Below the pieces are notes generated by a model that had not been told where the DNA came from, ran no database searches, and saw only the letters and a list, made by a program, of their open reading frames with translations. A program made the translations under genes and the position numbers. From positions 4,992,501-5,056,500 of the forward strand of contig NZ_VIWV01000001.1 in assembly GCF_007829875.1 (NCBI RefSeq): a DNA stretch of 64,000 nt, written 5' to 3'. Shown here piece after piece: positions 16,643 through 24,879 of the stretch (its first letter is position 1; the number at the start of each line of letters is the position of its first letter). This DNA is from Streptomyces capillispiralis. Lineage in GTDB: Bacteria > Actinomycetota > Actinomycetes > Streptomycetales > Streptomycetaceae.

Positions 16643-16735
16643 TGATCTGTCCAGGGGGTGTTCGGTATCCATCCCCTCGCGGAGCGGCGACATGCGTGCC
16701 CTGTACCGTGATTCCAGTTACCCAAGGGGGCGGTC

Positions 16736-17074
16736 ATGGGTCCGGTCCGACGATGGGGCCCCACCGTGGCCGTCAACCTGACCCTCGGGGTCTTCGCCAT
16801 CGTGCCGCTGTGGCTGACGGCGCTCTTCGTGATGAGCCGCCCGCTGACGGCCCCGGGTCTCACTACCGGCGGGGACGTGGACGACGACCTGCTCTCCTGG
16901 CTGATGCTCCTGGCCCCGCCGTGGGCGGTCCTCCTCGGCCTGTGGATCCCCGCCAACATCCGGACCCGGCGCGGCACGGGCGTGTCACGGTGCCGCCACT
17001 GGGCCGTCGGATCGGCGTTGGTCCTGACACCGCTGCCGGCGCTGACGGCGCTGTTGGTCCTGGTCGAGGGCTGA
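16736..17074 (+). CDS. Small membrane protein, unrecognised family
   Basis: A 112-residue protein with three hydrophobic segments: about 11-33 (VAVNLTLGVFAIVPLWLTAL), about 53-72 (LLSWLMLLAPPWAVLLGLWI) and about 88-110 (WAVGSALVLTPLPALTALLV). The short basic loops (NIRTRRGTGVSRCRHW) suggest its orientation in the membrane. The ATG at 16736 has AAGGGGG 5 nt upstream. It is divergent from desE and about 94 bp from the desE iron box, so iron could influence it, but no iron-related motif is visible. It ends convergently with acdH. Confidence 0.75.
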   Translation: MGPVRRWGPTVAVNLTLGVFAIVPLWLTALFVMSRPLTAPGLTTGGDVDDDLLSWLMLLAPPWAVLLGLWIPANIRTRRGTGVSRCRHWAVGSALVLTPLPALTALLVLVEG

Positions 17075-17134
17075 GGGAACCAGCCGCGCGACGGCCGGCC
17101 CGCGCCCCGACGGACGCGGACCGGACCCCGGGGC

Positions 17135-18295
17135 TCAGCCCGCCAGCCCCAACTCCCGCGCGATCAGCATCCGCTGGACCTCGCTCGTGCCCTCGCCGAT
17201 CTCCAGGATCTTCGAGTCGCGCCACATGCGGGCGACCGGATACTCGTTCATGAAGCCGTAGCCGCCGTGGACCTGCGTGGCGTCGCGCGCGTTGTCCACG
17301 GCCACCGTGGACGAGTACAGCTTCGCCAGCGCCGCCTCCTTCTTGAAGGGTTCGCCGGCCACCAGACGGCTCGCCGCGTCACGCCAGGCGAGCCGGGCCG
17401 TGTGCGCCTTCATCTCCATGTCGGCGATCTTGAACTGGATGGCCTGGTTGGCGCCGATCGGACGGCCGAACGCGTGCCGCTCCCTGGCGTACTTGACCGA
17501 CTCGTCCACGCAGCCCTGCGCCAGACCGGTGGCCAGCGCCGCGATGGCGATCCGGCCCTCGTCCAGGATCCGCAGGAACTGCGCGTACCCGCGGCCCTCC
17601 TCGCCCAGCAGGTTCGCCGCCGGCACCCGCACGTCCTGGAACGACAGCTCCCGCGTGTCCGAGGCGTTCCAGCCGACCTTCGAGTACGGCGCCGCCACCG
17701 TGAAGCCCGGCGTGCCCGACGGCACGATGATCGCCGAGATCAGCGGCCTGCCGTCCGGCTTGCGGCCGGTGACCGCCGTGACCGTCACCAGCCCCGTGAT
17801 GTCGGTGCCCGAGTTGGTGATGAAGCACTTCGTGCCGTTGATCACCCACTCGCCGGTCGCCTCGTCCAGCCGGGCCGTCGTACGGGTCGCGCCCGCGTCA
17901 CTGCCGCCGTCCGGCTCCGTCAGGCCGAACGCGCCCAGCATCTCGCCCGAGCACAGCCGGGGCAGCCACTCCCGCTTCTGCTCCTCGGTGCCGAACAGGT
18001 GCAGCGGCATCGCGCCGAGCGAGACACCGGCCTCCAGCGTGATCGCCACCGACGAGTCCACCCGGGCCAGTTCCTCCAGGGCCACCCCCAGCGCGAAGTA
18101 GTCGCCGCCCATGCCGCCGTACTCCTCCGGGAACGGCAGCCCGAACAGCCCCATGCGGCCCATTTCCCGCACGATCTCGTACGGGAACTCGTGCCGCTCG
18201 TAGAAGTCGCCGATCTTCGGCGCCACCACGTCGTGCGCGAACTCCTCCACGGTGCGGCGGAGTTCTTCCAGTTCGGGGGAGAGCTTGTGGTCCAT
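17135..18295 (-). CDS. acdH: Acyl-CoA dehydrogenase of branched-chain amino acid catabolism
   Basis: This 386-residue FAD enzyme makes an alpha,beta-unsaturated acyl-CoA. It has the length and location of S. coelicolor AcdH, known to act in branched-chain amino acid breakdown. N-terminal helices begin MDHKLSPELEELRRTVEEFA; the flavin-binding block is GAFGLTEPDGGSDAGATRT and the middle domain KCFITNSGTDITG. The C-terminal helical domain ends ILEIGEGTSEVQRMLIARELGL, with a glutamate at the usual catalytic position (GEGT). The ATG at 18295 was preferred over a GTG at 18304 that overlaps the lyase stop, because AGGAG is well spaced only for the ATG. It is the last gene of the carboxylase operon. 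Confidence 0.93.
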   Translation of the reverse strand: MDHKLSPELEELRRTVEEFAHDVVAPKIGDFYERHEFPYEIVREMGRMGLFGLPFPEEYGGMGGDYFALGVALEELARVDSSVAITLEAGVSLGAMPLHLFGTEEQKREWLPRLCSGEMLGAFGLTEPDGGSDAGATRTTARLDEATGEWVINGTKCFITNSGTDITGLVTVTAVTGRKPDGRPLISAIIVPSGTPGFTVAAPYSKVGWNASDTRELSFQDVRVPAANLLGEEGRGYAQFLRILDEGRIAIAALATGLAQGCVDESVKYARERHAFGRPIGANQAIQFKIADMEMKAHTARLAWRDAASRLVAGEPFKKEAALAKLYSSTVAVDNARDATQVHGGYGFMNEYPVARMWRDSKILEIGEGTSEVQRMLIARELGLAG

Positions 18296-18300
18296 GTCGT

Positions 18301-19248
18301 TCACTGCTCCTGGTGGGAGAGGGCTCGGACGGTGCGGGACGGGCTGGGTCGGCCCAGGTGGGCGGCCATCCAGACGCTTGTGGCGACCAGACGGTCGAGA
18401 TCGACCCCGGTGTCGATGCCGAGTCCGCGCAGCATCCACACGAGGTCTTCGGTGGCGAGGTTTCCGGTGGCGGACTTCGCGTACGGGCAGCCGCCCAGTC
18501 CGCCGGCCGAGGCGTCGACGGTGGTCACGCCCCGCTGGAGCGCGGCCAGCGTGTTGGACAGGGCCTGCCCGTAGGTGTCGTGGAAGTGCACGCCCAGCGC
18601 GGCCACGGGGACGTCCGCCCCGTCGAGCGCGCCGAGCAGCGCCGTCACATGACCGGGCGTCGCCACACCGATGGTGTCGCCCAGGCTCAGCTCGTCGCAG
18701 CCCATGTCGAGCAGCGCCCGGCACACCCGCACCACCTGCGGGACGGGCACCGCGCCCTCCCACGGATCGCCGAAGCACATCGACAGATAGCCGCGGACGT
18801 GGACGCCCTCCGCCTTGGCCCGCCGCACCACCGGCTCGAACATCGCCAGCGACTCGTCCACCGTGCGGTTGAGGTTGGCCCTGGCGAACGACTCCGTGGC
18901 ACTGGCGAACACCGCGACCCGCCGGGCGCCGAGCGCCAGCGCACGGTCCAGACCGCGCTCGTTCGGCACCAGCACCGGCAGGGACACCGGCAGGTCCGCC
19001 ACCGCCGCGTACAGGTCCTCGGCGTCCGCCAGCTGGGGCACCCACTTGGGGTGGACGAAGCTCGTCGCCTCGATCGTGGACAGGCCGGTGCCGGCCAGAC
19101 GGCGGACGAACTCCGCCTTGACGGCCGTCGCCACGGTCGCCTTCTCGTTCTGCAGCCCGTCGCGCGCGCCCACCTCGTGGATGCGCACCCGCGCCGGCAG
19201 GCCCTGGGCCGCTACGGTCATGGGCAGGCCCAGCTCCGTGGCGTTCAT
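18301..19248 (-). CDS. Hydroxymethylglutaryl-CoA lyase
   Basis: This 315-residue TIM-barrel lyase cleaves HMG-CoA to acetoacetate and acetyl-CoA, the last step of leucine breakdown. Motifs visible: the HMGL-like start VRIHEVGARDGLQNEKATV with catalytic Arg-Asp, EATSFVHPKWVPQLADAEDL, LSLGDTIGVATPGHV, the metal-binding VHFHDTYGQALSN, and the family signature Cys loop DASAGGLGGCPYAKSATGN. The ATG at 19248 overlaps the carboxylase alpha-subunit stop (ATGA). Cytoplasmic; operon with acdH and the two carboxylase subunits. Confidence 0.94.
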   Translation of the reverse strand: MNATELGLPMTVAAQGLPARVRIHEVGARDGLQNEKATVATAVKAEFVRRLAGTGLSTIEATSFVHPKWVPQLADAEDLYAAVADLPVSLPVLVPNERGLDRALALGARRVAVFASATESFARANLNRTVDESLAMFEPVVRRAKAEGVHVRGYLSMCFGDPWEGAVPVPQVVRVCRALLDMGCDELSLGDTIGVATPGHVTALLGALDGADVPVAALGVHFHDTYGQALSNTLAALQRGVTTVDASAGGLGGCPYAKSATGNLATEDLVWMLRGLGIDTGVDLDRLVATSVWMAAHLGRPSPSRTVRALSHQEQ

Positions 19249-21254
19249 GCCGTCTCCTCCTCCACGGGCGCGATCACCGCGAGCACCTGGTCCATGGCGA
19301 CCGTCGTGCCCGGGGCCACGTCCAGTTCGGTGACCGTGCCGGCGTGCGGGGCGGAGATGACGTGCTCCATCTTCATCGCCTCCACCACCAGCAGGCTCTG
19401 CCCGGCGCTCACCTCGTCGCCGACGGCCACCTTCACCACCGTCACCGTGCCGGGCATCGGCGCGGTCAGCGAGTCGGCGCCGCCCTGGCCGGCCCGGGTG
19501 AGGGACGCGGCCACCGGGTCGTGGTCGCGCACCTGCCAGGCGTCGCCGTCCCGGCCGAGCCAGGTGCCGTCCGGCAGGGCGGCGAAGGTGTGGGCGACAC
19601 CGTCGAGCGAGACGGTGAAGCGGTCCTCGCCGTCCGGGACCGCGGACCCCCGCAGCGGTGTGTCCGCCCCCGGCGGCAGCACCTCCGTCCCGCCGTCCGG
19701 GGTGCTGCGCACCCGCACGGTGACCGGGTCGTGGCCGGGCACCCGCAGGTGGTGCGCCGTCCAGACCCGCTCGCCGCCCATGCGCCAGCCGTCCGCGGCG
19801 GCGAACGGGTCCGCCCAGCCGGCGGCGTCGCGCACCGGCGCGAGGCGGGCCTGACGCAGCAGCGCCGCCGCCGCGTACGCCTCGGCCGGCACCTCGTCCG
19901 GCACCAGGGCGTCCACCTCGCGCTCGACCAGCCCCGTGTCCAGCTCGCCCGCCACCACCGCCGGATGCGCCAGCAGCCGCCGCAGGAACCCGGCGTTGGT
20001 CTGCACGCCCAGCGTCACCGTCCGCCCCAGCGCCGCCCGCAGCCTGCGCAGCGCGCTCGCCCGGTCGGGGCCGTACGCGATGACCTTGGACAGCATCGGG
20101 TCGTAGAGGCTGCCGACCTCGGTGCCCTCGCTCAGCCCGGAGTCGGTGCGCACGCCGTCGCCCTGCGGCTCGCGCAGCCTGAGCACCGTGCCGCCGGAGG
20201 GGAGGAAGCCGCGCGCCGGGTCCTCCGCGCACAGCCGCGCCTCCACCGCGTGCCCGGTGAGCGTGACGTCGTCCTGCCCGAACGCCAGCGGTTCGCCCGC
20301 CGCCACCCGCAGCTGCCACTCCACCAGGTCGAGGCCCGTGACCAGCTCGGTCACCGGGTGCTCCACCTGGAGCCGGGTGTTCATCTCCATGAAGTAGTAC
20401 GACGACGGGTCCGTGCCCGGCACGATGAACTCCACCGTGCCCGCCCCCCGGTAGCCGCAGGAGCGGGCCGCCTGCACCGCCGCCTCGCCCATCGCCGCCC
20501 GGGTCTCCTCGTCGAGGAGCACGCTGGGCGCCTCCTCGATGATCTTCTGGTGCCGGCGCTGCAGCGAGCACTCGCGCTCGCCCAGGTGCACCACGCTGCC
20601 GTGGCCGTCCGCCAGGACCTGGATCTCGATGTGCCGGGGCCGGTCGACCCACCGCTCCACCAGCAGCGTGTCGTCGCCGAAGGAGGCGCGGGCCTCGCGC
20701 CGCGCGGCGGCGATCTCGTCGGCCAGCCGCTCCGCGTCCCGCACCAGGCGCATGCCCTTGCCGCCGCCGCCCGCGGACGGCTTCAGCAGCACCGGCATGC
20801 CGATGCCGCGCGCCGCCTCGACGAGCTGCCCGTCCGTCAGACCGCTGCCGCTGGAGCCGGGCACCACCGGCACTCCGGCCGCCCGCACCGTCTCCTTCGC
20901 CCGGATCTTGTCGCCCATCAGGGCGATCGCGTCCGCCGGCGGCCCGATGAACACCAGCCCCGCCTCGGCGCACGCCCGCGCGAACCCGGCGTTCTCGGCG
21001 AGGAAGCCGTACCCCGGGTGCACCGCCTGCGCGCCGGTGCGGGCGGCGGCGTCGAGGAGCCGCTCCACCGACAGGTAGCTCTCCGCCGCGGGCGCCGGCC
21101 CGATCCGCACCGCCGTGTCGGCCTCCCGCACGTGCCGGGCGTCGGCGTCCGCGTCGGAGTACACGGCCACCGAGCGCACGCCCATCGACCGCAGCGTGCG
21201 GATGACGCGGACGGCGATCTCGCCCCGGTTGGCCACAAGCACTGTCTCGAACAT
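19245..21254 (-). CDS. Biotin-dependent acyl-CoA carboxylase alpha subunit (probable 3-methylcrotonyl-CoA carboxylase)
   Basis: This 669-residue protein joins a biotin carboxylase (residues 1 to about 450) to a C-terminal biotin carrier domain. The carboxylase starts MFETVLVANRGEIAVRVIRT and has the glycine-rich loop SAGGGGKGMRLV in the ATP grasp, HQKIIEEAP and MEMNTRLQVEHPVTE. The carrier domain has the biotinylated lysine in VVEAMKMEHVISAP about 40 residues from the end. Together with the beta subunit and HMG-CoA lyase it points to methylcrotonyl-CoA rather than acetyl- or propionyl-CoA. ATG at 21254 with GAGGGA 10 nt upstream; an in-frame GTG at 21272 overlapping the upstream stop is possible. 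Confidence 0.93.
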   Translation of the reverse strand: MFETVLVANRGEIAVRVIRTLRSMGVRSVAVYSDADADARHVREADTAVRIGPAPAAESYLSVERLLDAAARTGAQAVHPGYGFLAENAGFARACAEAGLVFIGPPADAIALMGDKIRAKETVRAAGVPVVPGSSGSGLTDGQLVEAARGIGMPVLLKPSAGGGGKGMRLVRDAERLADEIAAARREARASFGDDTLLVERWVDRPRHIEIQVLADGHGSVVHLGERECSLQRRHQKIIEEAPSVLLDEETRAAMGEAAVQAARSCGYRGAGTVEFIVPGTDPSSYYFMEMNTRLQVEHPVTELVTGLDLVEWQLRVAAGEPLAFGQDDVTLTGHAVEARLCAEDPARGFLPSGGTVLRLREPQGDGVRTDSGLSEGTEVGSLYDPMLSKVIAYGPDRASALRRLRAALGRTVTLGVQTNAGFLRRLLAHPAVVAGELDTGLVEREVDALVPDEVPAEAYAAAALLRQARLAPVRDAAGWADPFAAADGWRMGGERVWTAHHLRVPGHDPVTVRVRSTPDGGTEVLPPGADTPLRGSAVPDGEDRFTVSLDGVAHTFAALPDGTWLGRDGDAWQVRDHDPVAASLTRAGQGGADSLTAPMPGTVTVVKVAVGDEVSAGQSLLVVEAMKMEHVISAPHAGTVTELDVAPGTTVAMDQVLAVIAPVEEETA

Positions 21255-21268
21255 CGTTGTCCGTTCCC

Positions 21269-22885
21269 TCACATCCGGAAGACGCCGAACTGGGGGTCGC
21301 CCAGTGGCGCGTTGGCGCACGCGGTCAGGGCCAGGCCCAGCACCTGCCGGGTCTCCATCGGGTCGATCACGCCGTCGTCCCAGAGGCGGGCCGTCGCGTA
21401 GTAGGCGTTCCCCTGGCGCTCGTACTGGGCGCGGATCGGGGCCTTGAAGGCGTCCTCGTCCTCGGCCGGCCACTCCTCGCCGCGCGCCTGGAGCTGGTCC
21501 CGCTTGACGGTCGCGAGGACCGACGCGGCCTGCTCGCCGCCCATCACCGAGATCTTCGCGTTGGGCCACATCCACAGGAAGCGGGGCGAGTACGCCCGCC
21601 CGCACATCGAGTAGTTGCCCGCGCCGTACGACCCGCCGACCACCACCGTCAGCTTCGGCACCCGTGTGCAGGCGACCGCCGTGACCATCTTGGCGCCGTG
21701 CTTGGCGATGCCGCCCGCCTCGTAGTCCCGGCCCACCATGAAGCCCGAGATGTTCTGCAGGAACACCAGCGGGATGCCGCGCTGGTCGCACAGCTCGATG
21801 AAGTGGGCGCCCTTCTGCGCGGACTCGGAGAACAGGATGCCGTTGTTGGCGACGATCCCCACCGGGTGGCCGTGGATCCGGGCGAAGCCGGTGACCAGGG
21901 TCTGCCCGAACTCCGCCTTGAACTCGGCGAACCGGGAGCCGTCCACCACCCGCGCGATGATCTCCCGCACGTCGTAGGGGGTGCGGGAGTCCACCGGCAC
22001 CGCGCCGTACAGCCCCGCCGGGTCCACCTTCGGCTCGACGGCCGGCTCCACCCGCCAGGGGAGGGAACCCCGCTCGGGGAGCGTGGAGACGATGGTGCGC
22101 ACGATCCGCAGCGCGTGCGCGTCGTCCTCCGCCAGGTGGTCGGTCACGCCCGACACCCGCGAGTGGACCTCGCCGCCGCCCAGCTCCTCCGCCGTGACCA
22201 CCTCACCGGTGGCCGCCTTCACCAGCGGCGGGCCGCCGAGGAAGATCGTGCCCTGGTTCCGCACGATCACCGCCTCGTCGCTCATCGCCGGGACGTACGC
22301 CCCGCCCGCCGTGCACGAGCCGAGCACCGCCGCGATCTGCGGGATGCCCGCGCCGGACATCCGGGCCTGGTTGTAGAAGATCCGCCCGAAGTGGTCCCGG
22401 TCCGGGAACACCTCGTCCTGCATCGGCAGGAAGGCGCCGCCCGAGTCCACCAGGTAGACGCAGGGCAGGCGGTTGTCGAGGGCCACCTCCTGGGCGCGCA
22501 GGTGCTTCTTCACGGTCATCGGGTAGTACGTGCCGCCCTTGACCGTGGCGTCGTTGGCGACGACCACGCACTCCCGGCCGCTCACCCGGCCGATCCCGGC
22601 GATCACACCGGCCGCCGGGGCCTGCCCCTCGTACATCCCGTCGGCCGCCAGCGGGGCCAGCTCGAGGAAGGGCGAGCCGGGGTCGAGGAGGGTGTCCACC
22701 CTCTCGCGCGGGAGCAGCTTCCCGCGCGCGGTGTGCCGCGCCCGCGCCTTCTCGCCGCCGCCGAGGGCGGCCGCGGCCAGCTTGCCGCGCAGCTCCTCCA
22801 CGAGCGCGCGGTGCGCCTCCTCGTTGGCCCGAAAGGCCTCCGACGCGGGATCGGCCGCGCTGTGAAGCTCCGGTGCCTCATGCAT
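21269..22885 (-). CDS. Acyl-CoA carboxyltransferase beta subunit (probable 3-methylcrotonyl-CoA carboxylase)
   Basis: This 538-residue carboxyltransferase has two crotonase-like halves. Marks are ARGKLLPRERVDTLLDPGSPFLEL, VANDATVKGGTYYPMTVKKHLRAQE, the oxyanion region GAGIPQIAAVLGSCTAGGAYVPAMSDEAVI, and in the second half QNISGFMVGRDYEAGGIAKHGAKMV with GGSYGAGNYSMCGRAY. It transfers carboxyl from biotin to 3-methylcrotonyl-CoA by inference from context. It is the first gene of a four-gene operon (beta, alpha, HMG-CoA lyase, acdH), and its promoter region carries two operator-like palindromes shared with the divergent tetR-type gene. Confidence 0.93.
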   Translation of the reverse strand: MHEAPELHSAADPASEAFRANEEAHRALVEELRGKLAAAALGGGEKARARHTARGKLLPRERVDTLLDPGSPFLELAPLAADGMYEGQAPAAGVIAGIGRVSGRECVVVANDATVKGGTYYPMTVKKHLRAQEVALDNRLPCVYLVDSGGAFLPMQDEVFPDRDHFGRIFYNQARMSGAGIPQIAAVLGSCTAGGAYVPAMSDEAVIVRNQGTIFLGGPPLVKAATGEVVTAEELGGGEVHSRVSGVTDHLAEDDAHALRIVRTIVSTLPERGSLPWRVEPAVEPKVDPAGLYGAVPVDSRTPYDVREIIARVVDGSRFAEFKAEFGQTLVTGFARIHGHPVGIVANNGILFSESAQKGAHFIELCDQRGIPLVFLQNISGFMVGRDYEAGGIAKHGAKMVTAVACTRVPKLTVVVGGSYGAGNYSMCGRAYSPRFLWMWPNAKISVMGGEQAASVLATVKRDQLQARGEEWPAEDEDAFKAPIRAQYERQGNAYYATARLWDDGVIDPMETRQVLGLALTACANAPLGDPQFGVFRM

Positions 22886-22905
22886 CCTGCGGGTCCCCTC
22901 ACCTT

Positions 22906-22950
22906 GTTAATGAGCGTTAACGCATTTCCTCCAGGTTAACGACCGCTAAC
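22906..22950. promoter_or_regulatory. Double TetR-type operator in the carboxylase/tetR divergent promoter
   Basis: Two 16-bp pseudo-palindromes, GTTAATGAGCGTTAAC (22906-22921) and GTTAACGACCGCTAAC (22935-22950), each with GTTA/TAAC arms. They are 29 bp apart centre to centre, between the divergent starts at 22885 and 22973, and probably bind the adjacent TetR-family protein. Confidence 0.7.
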
Positions 22951-22972
22951 CCCGCTGTCTAGAATCGTTCCC

Positions 22973-23569
22973 ATGGCCACGAGAACCGACGCCCCCACCC
23001 GCCGCGAACAGATCCTCAGGGAGGCCGCCCGGCTCTTCGCCGAGCGCGGTTTCCACGGCGTCGGGGTCGACGAGATAGGCGCCGCGGTCGGCATCAGCGG
23101 ACCCGGCCTCTACCGGCACTTCGCGGGCAAGGACGCGATGCTCGCGGAGCTGCTGGTAGGGATCAGCGACTCGCTGCTGACCGGCGCCAAGCGGCGCCTG
23201 GGGGACGCCGACGGAGCGGCACCCGAGGCGGTCCTCGACTCGCTGATCGAGGGGCACATCGACTTCGCGCTCGACGACCGCCCCCTCATCACCCTGCACG
23301 ACCGGGAGCTGGACCGCCTCCGGGACAGCGACCGCAAGCTGGTCCGCCAGCTCCAGCGGCAGTACGTCGAGCTGTGGGTGGGCGTGGTGCGCGAGGTGTA
23401 CCCGGAGCTGGCCGAACCGGCCGCCCGCTCGGCCGTGCACTCGGTGTTCGGCCTGCTCAACTCCACCCCGCACCTGACCCGCCCCGGCTCTCTGCCCGGC
23501 CGGACGGGGACCGCCGAACTGCTGCACCGGATGGCCCGGGGCGCGTTCGCGGCGGCGGGCGCGCCCTGA
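22973..23569 (+). CDS. TetR-family regulator of the leucine/branched-chain acyl-CoA operon
   Basis: This 198-residue regulator has an N-terminal HTH: RREQILREAARLFAERGFHGVGVDEIGAAVGISGPGLYRHFAGKD (residues about 9-53). The rest is a helical ligand-binding domain. It is divergent from the carboxylase operon with a double operator between, so it most likely represses that operon and itself until an acyl-CoA or other pathway intermediate binds. The ligand is an inference; no sequence mark identifies it. ATG at 22973. Confidence 0.9.
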   Translation: MATRTDAPTRREQILREAARLFAERGFHGVGVDEIGAAVGISGPGLYRHFAGKDAMLAELLVGISDSLLTGAKRRLGDADGAAPEAVLDSLIEGHIDFALDDRPLITLHDRELDRLRDSDRKLVRQLQRQYVELWVGVVREVYPELAEPAARSAVHSVFGLLNSTPHLTRPGSLPGRTGTAELLHRMARGAFAAAGAP

Positions 23570-23642
23570 CCCCGGCGGAGTGACGAGCGTTACGGGGTGT
23601 CCGGTCTGGACGGCCGCGGATACTCGCCGGTACCTTTGTCTG

Positions 23643-23655
23643 AGCAAGCGCTTAG
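23643..23655. promoter_or_regulatory. AAGCGCTT palindrome upstream of the second acyl-CoA dehydrogenase
   Basis: The segment AGCAAGCGCTTAG holds an 8-bp perfect palindrome about 40 bp before the GTG start at 23687. It could be an operator for a fatty-acid-type regulator or part of the promoter. The same core occurs in the LacI-type sites at 56322 and 57617. Confidence 0.35.
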
Positions 23656-23686
23656 ACATGCCAACGGTACGTGGAGGTGGGCGTTC

Positions 23687-24844
23687 GTGCGCCGTACGGT
23701 GTTCAACGAGGATCACGAGGCGTTCCGGGAGACGATCCGCGCCTTCATCGAGGCCGAGGTCGTCCCCGTCTACGACGAGTGGTTCGCGGCGGGCCAGGCG
23801 CCCCGCGACTTCTACTACAAGCTCGGTGAGCTGGGCGTCTTCGGTATCAGCGTGCCGGAGGAGTACGGCGGCGCGGGCATGGACACCCACAAGTTCGAGG
23901 CCGTCCTCTACGAGGAGACCGCCCGGGCGGGCGTCCAGTTCGGCGGCTCCGGCGTGCACGTGCTGCTCGCCCTGCCCTACCTCAAGATGCTGGCCACCGA
24001 CGAGCAGAAGAAGCGCTACCTCCCGAAGTTCGTCACCGGCGAGGAGATGTGGGCCATCGCGATGACCGAGCCGGGCACCGGCTCCGACCTCGCGGGCATG
24101 AAGACCACCGCCAAGCTCAGCGAGGACGGCACCCACTACGTCCTCAACGGCGCCAAGACCTTCATCACCGGCGGCGTCCACGCCGACAAGGTGATCGTCT
24201 GCGCCCGCACCGCCGCCCCGACGGCCGAGGACCGCCGCCACGGCATCTCCCTGTTCGCCGTCGACACCAAGTCCGAGGGCTACTCCGTCGGCCGCAAGCT
24301 GGACAAGCTGGGCCTGAAGACCTCCGACACCGCCGAGCTGGCGTTCGTCGACGTCAAGGTCCCCGTCGAGGACCTGCTCGGCGAGGAGAACAAGGGCTTC
24401 TCCTACCTCGGCCACAACCTGGCCTCCGAGCGCTGGGGCATCGCCTTCGGCGCCTACGCCCAGGCCAAGGCCGCCGTCCGGTTCGCCAAGCAGTACGTGC
24501 AGGAGCGCACCGTCTTCGGCAAGCCGGTCGCCCACTTCCAGAACACCAAGTTCGAGCTGGCCGCCTGCCAGGCCGAGGTGGACGCCGCCGAGGCCGTCGC
24601 CGACCGCGCCACCGAGGCCCTGGACGCCGGCGAGCTCACCCCCGCCGAGGCCGCCTCCGCCAAGCTGTTCTGCACCGAGGTCGCCCACCGCGTCATCGAC
24701 CGCTGCCTCCAGCTGCACGGCGGCTACGGCTACATGAACGAGTACCCGATCGCCCGCCTGTACGCGGACAACCGCGTCAACCGCATCTACGGCGGCACCA
24801 GCGAGATCATGAAGACGATCATCGCGAAGGACATGGGCCTGTAA
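23687..24844 (+). CDS. Acyl-CoA dehydrogenase
   Basis: This 385-residue FAD-dependent dehydrogenase has the usual three domains: helical start VRRTVFNEDHEAFRETIRAF, flavin block WAIAMTEPGTGSDLAGMKTTA, middle-domain KTFITGGVHADKVIV, and C-terminal CLQLHGGYGYMNEYPIARL. At the position where many relatives carry the catalytic glutamate it has glycine (RIYGGTSEIMK), as in isovaleryl- and long-chain acyl-CoA dehydrogenases, which use a glutamate on another helix. The substrate is therefore likely different from acdH. GTG at 23687 with GGAGGTG 8 nt upstream. Followed after 35 bp by a thioesterase gene on the same strand. Confidence 0.92.
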   Translation: MRRTVFNEDHEAFRETIRAFIEAEVVPVYDEWFAAGQAPRDFYYKLGELGVFGISVPEEYGGAGMDTHKFEAVLYEETARAGVQFGGSGVHVLLALPYLKMLATDEQKKRYLPKFVTGEEMWAIAMTEPGTGSDLAGMKTTAKLSEDGTHYVLNGAKTFITGGVHADKVIVCARTAAPTAEDRRHGISLFAVDTKSEGYSVGRKLDKLGLKTSDTAELAFVDVKVPVEDLLGEENKGFSYLGHNLASERWGIAFGAYAQAKAAVRFAKQYVQERTVFGKPVAHFQNTKFELAACQAEVDAAEAVADRATEALDAGELTPAEAASAKLFCTEVAHRVIDRCLQLHGGYGYMNEYPIARLYADNRVNRIYGGTSEIMKTIIAKDMGL

Positions 24845-24879
24845 GCCCCGCGAAATCCCTGCCGTATACAACTGACCTC

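Noticed and set aside
18296..18304. GTG start for acdH overlapping the lyase stop
   Set aside because: The AGGAG ribosome site is only 2 nt from that GTG but 11 nt from the ATG at 18295, which also gives the usual N-terminus.
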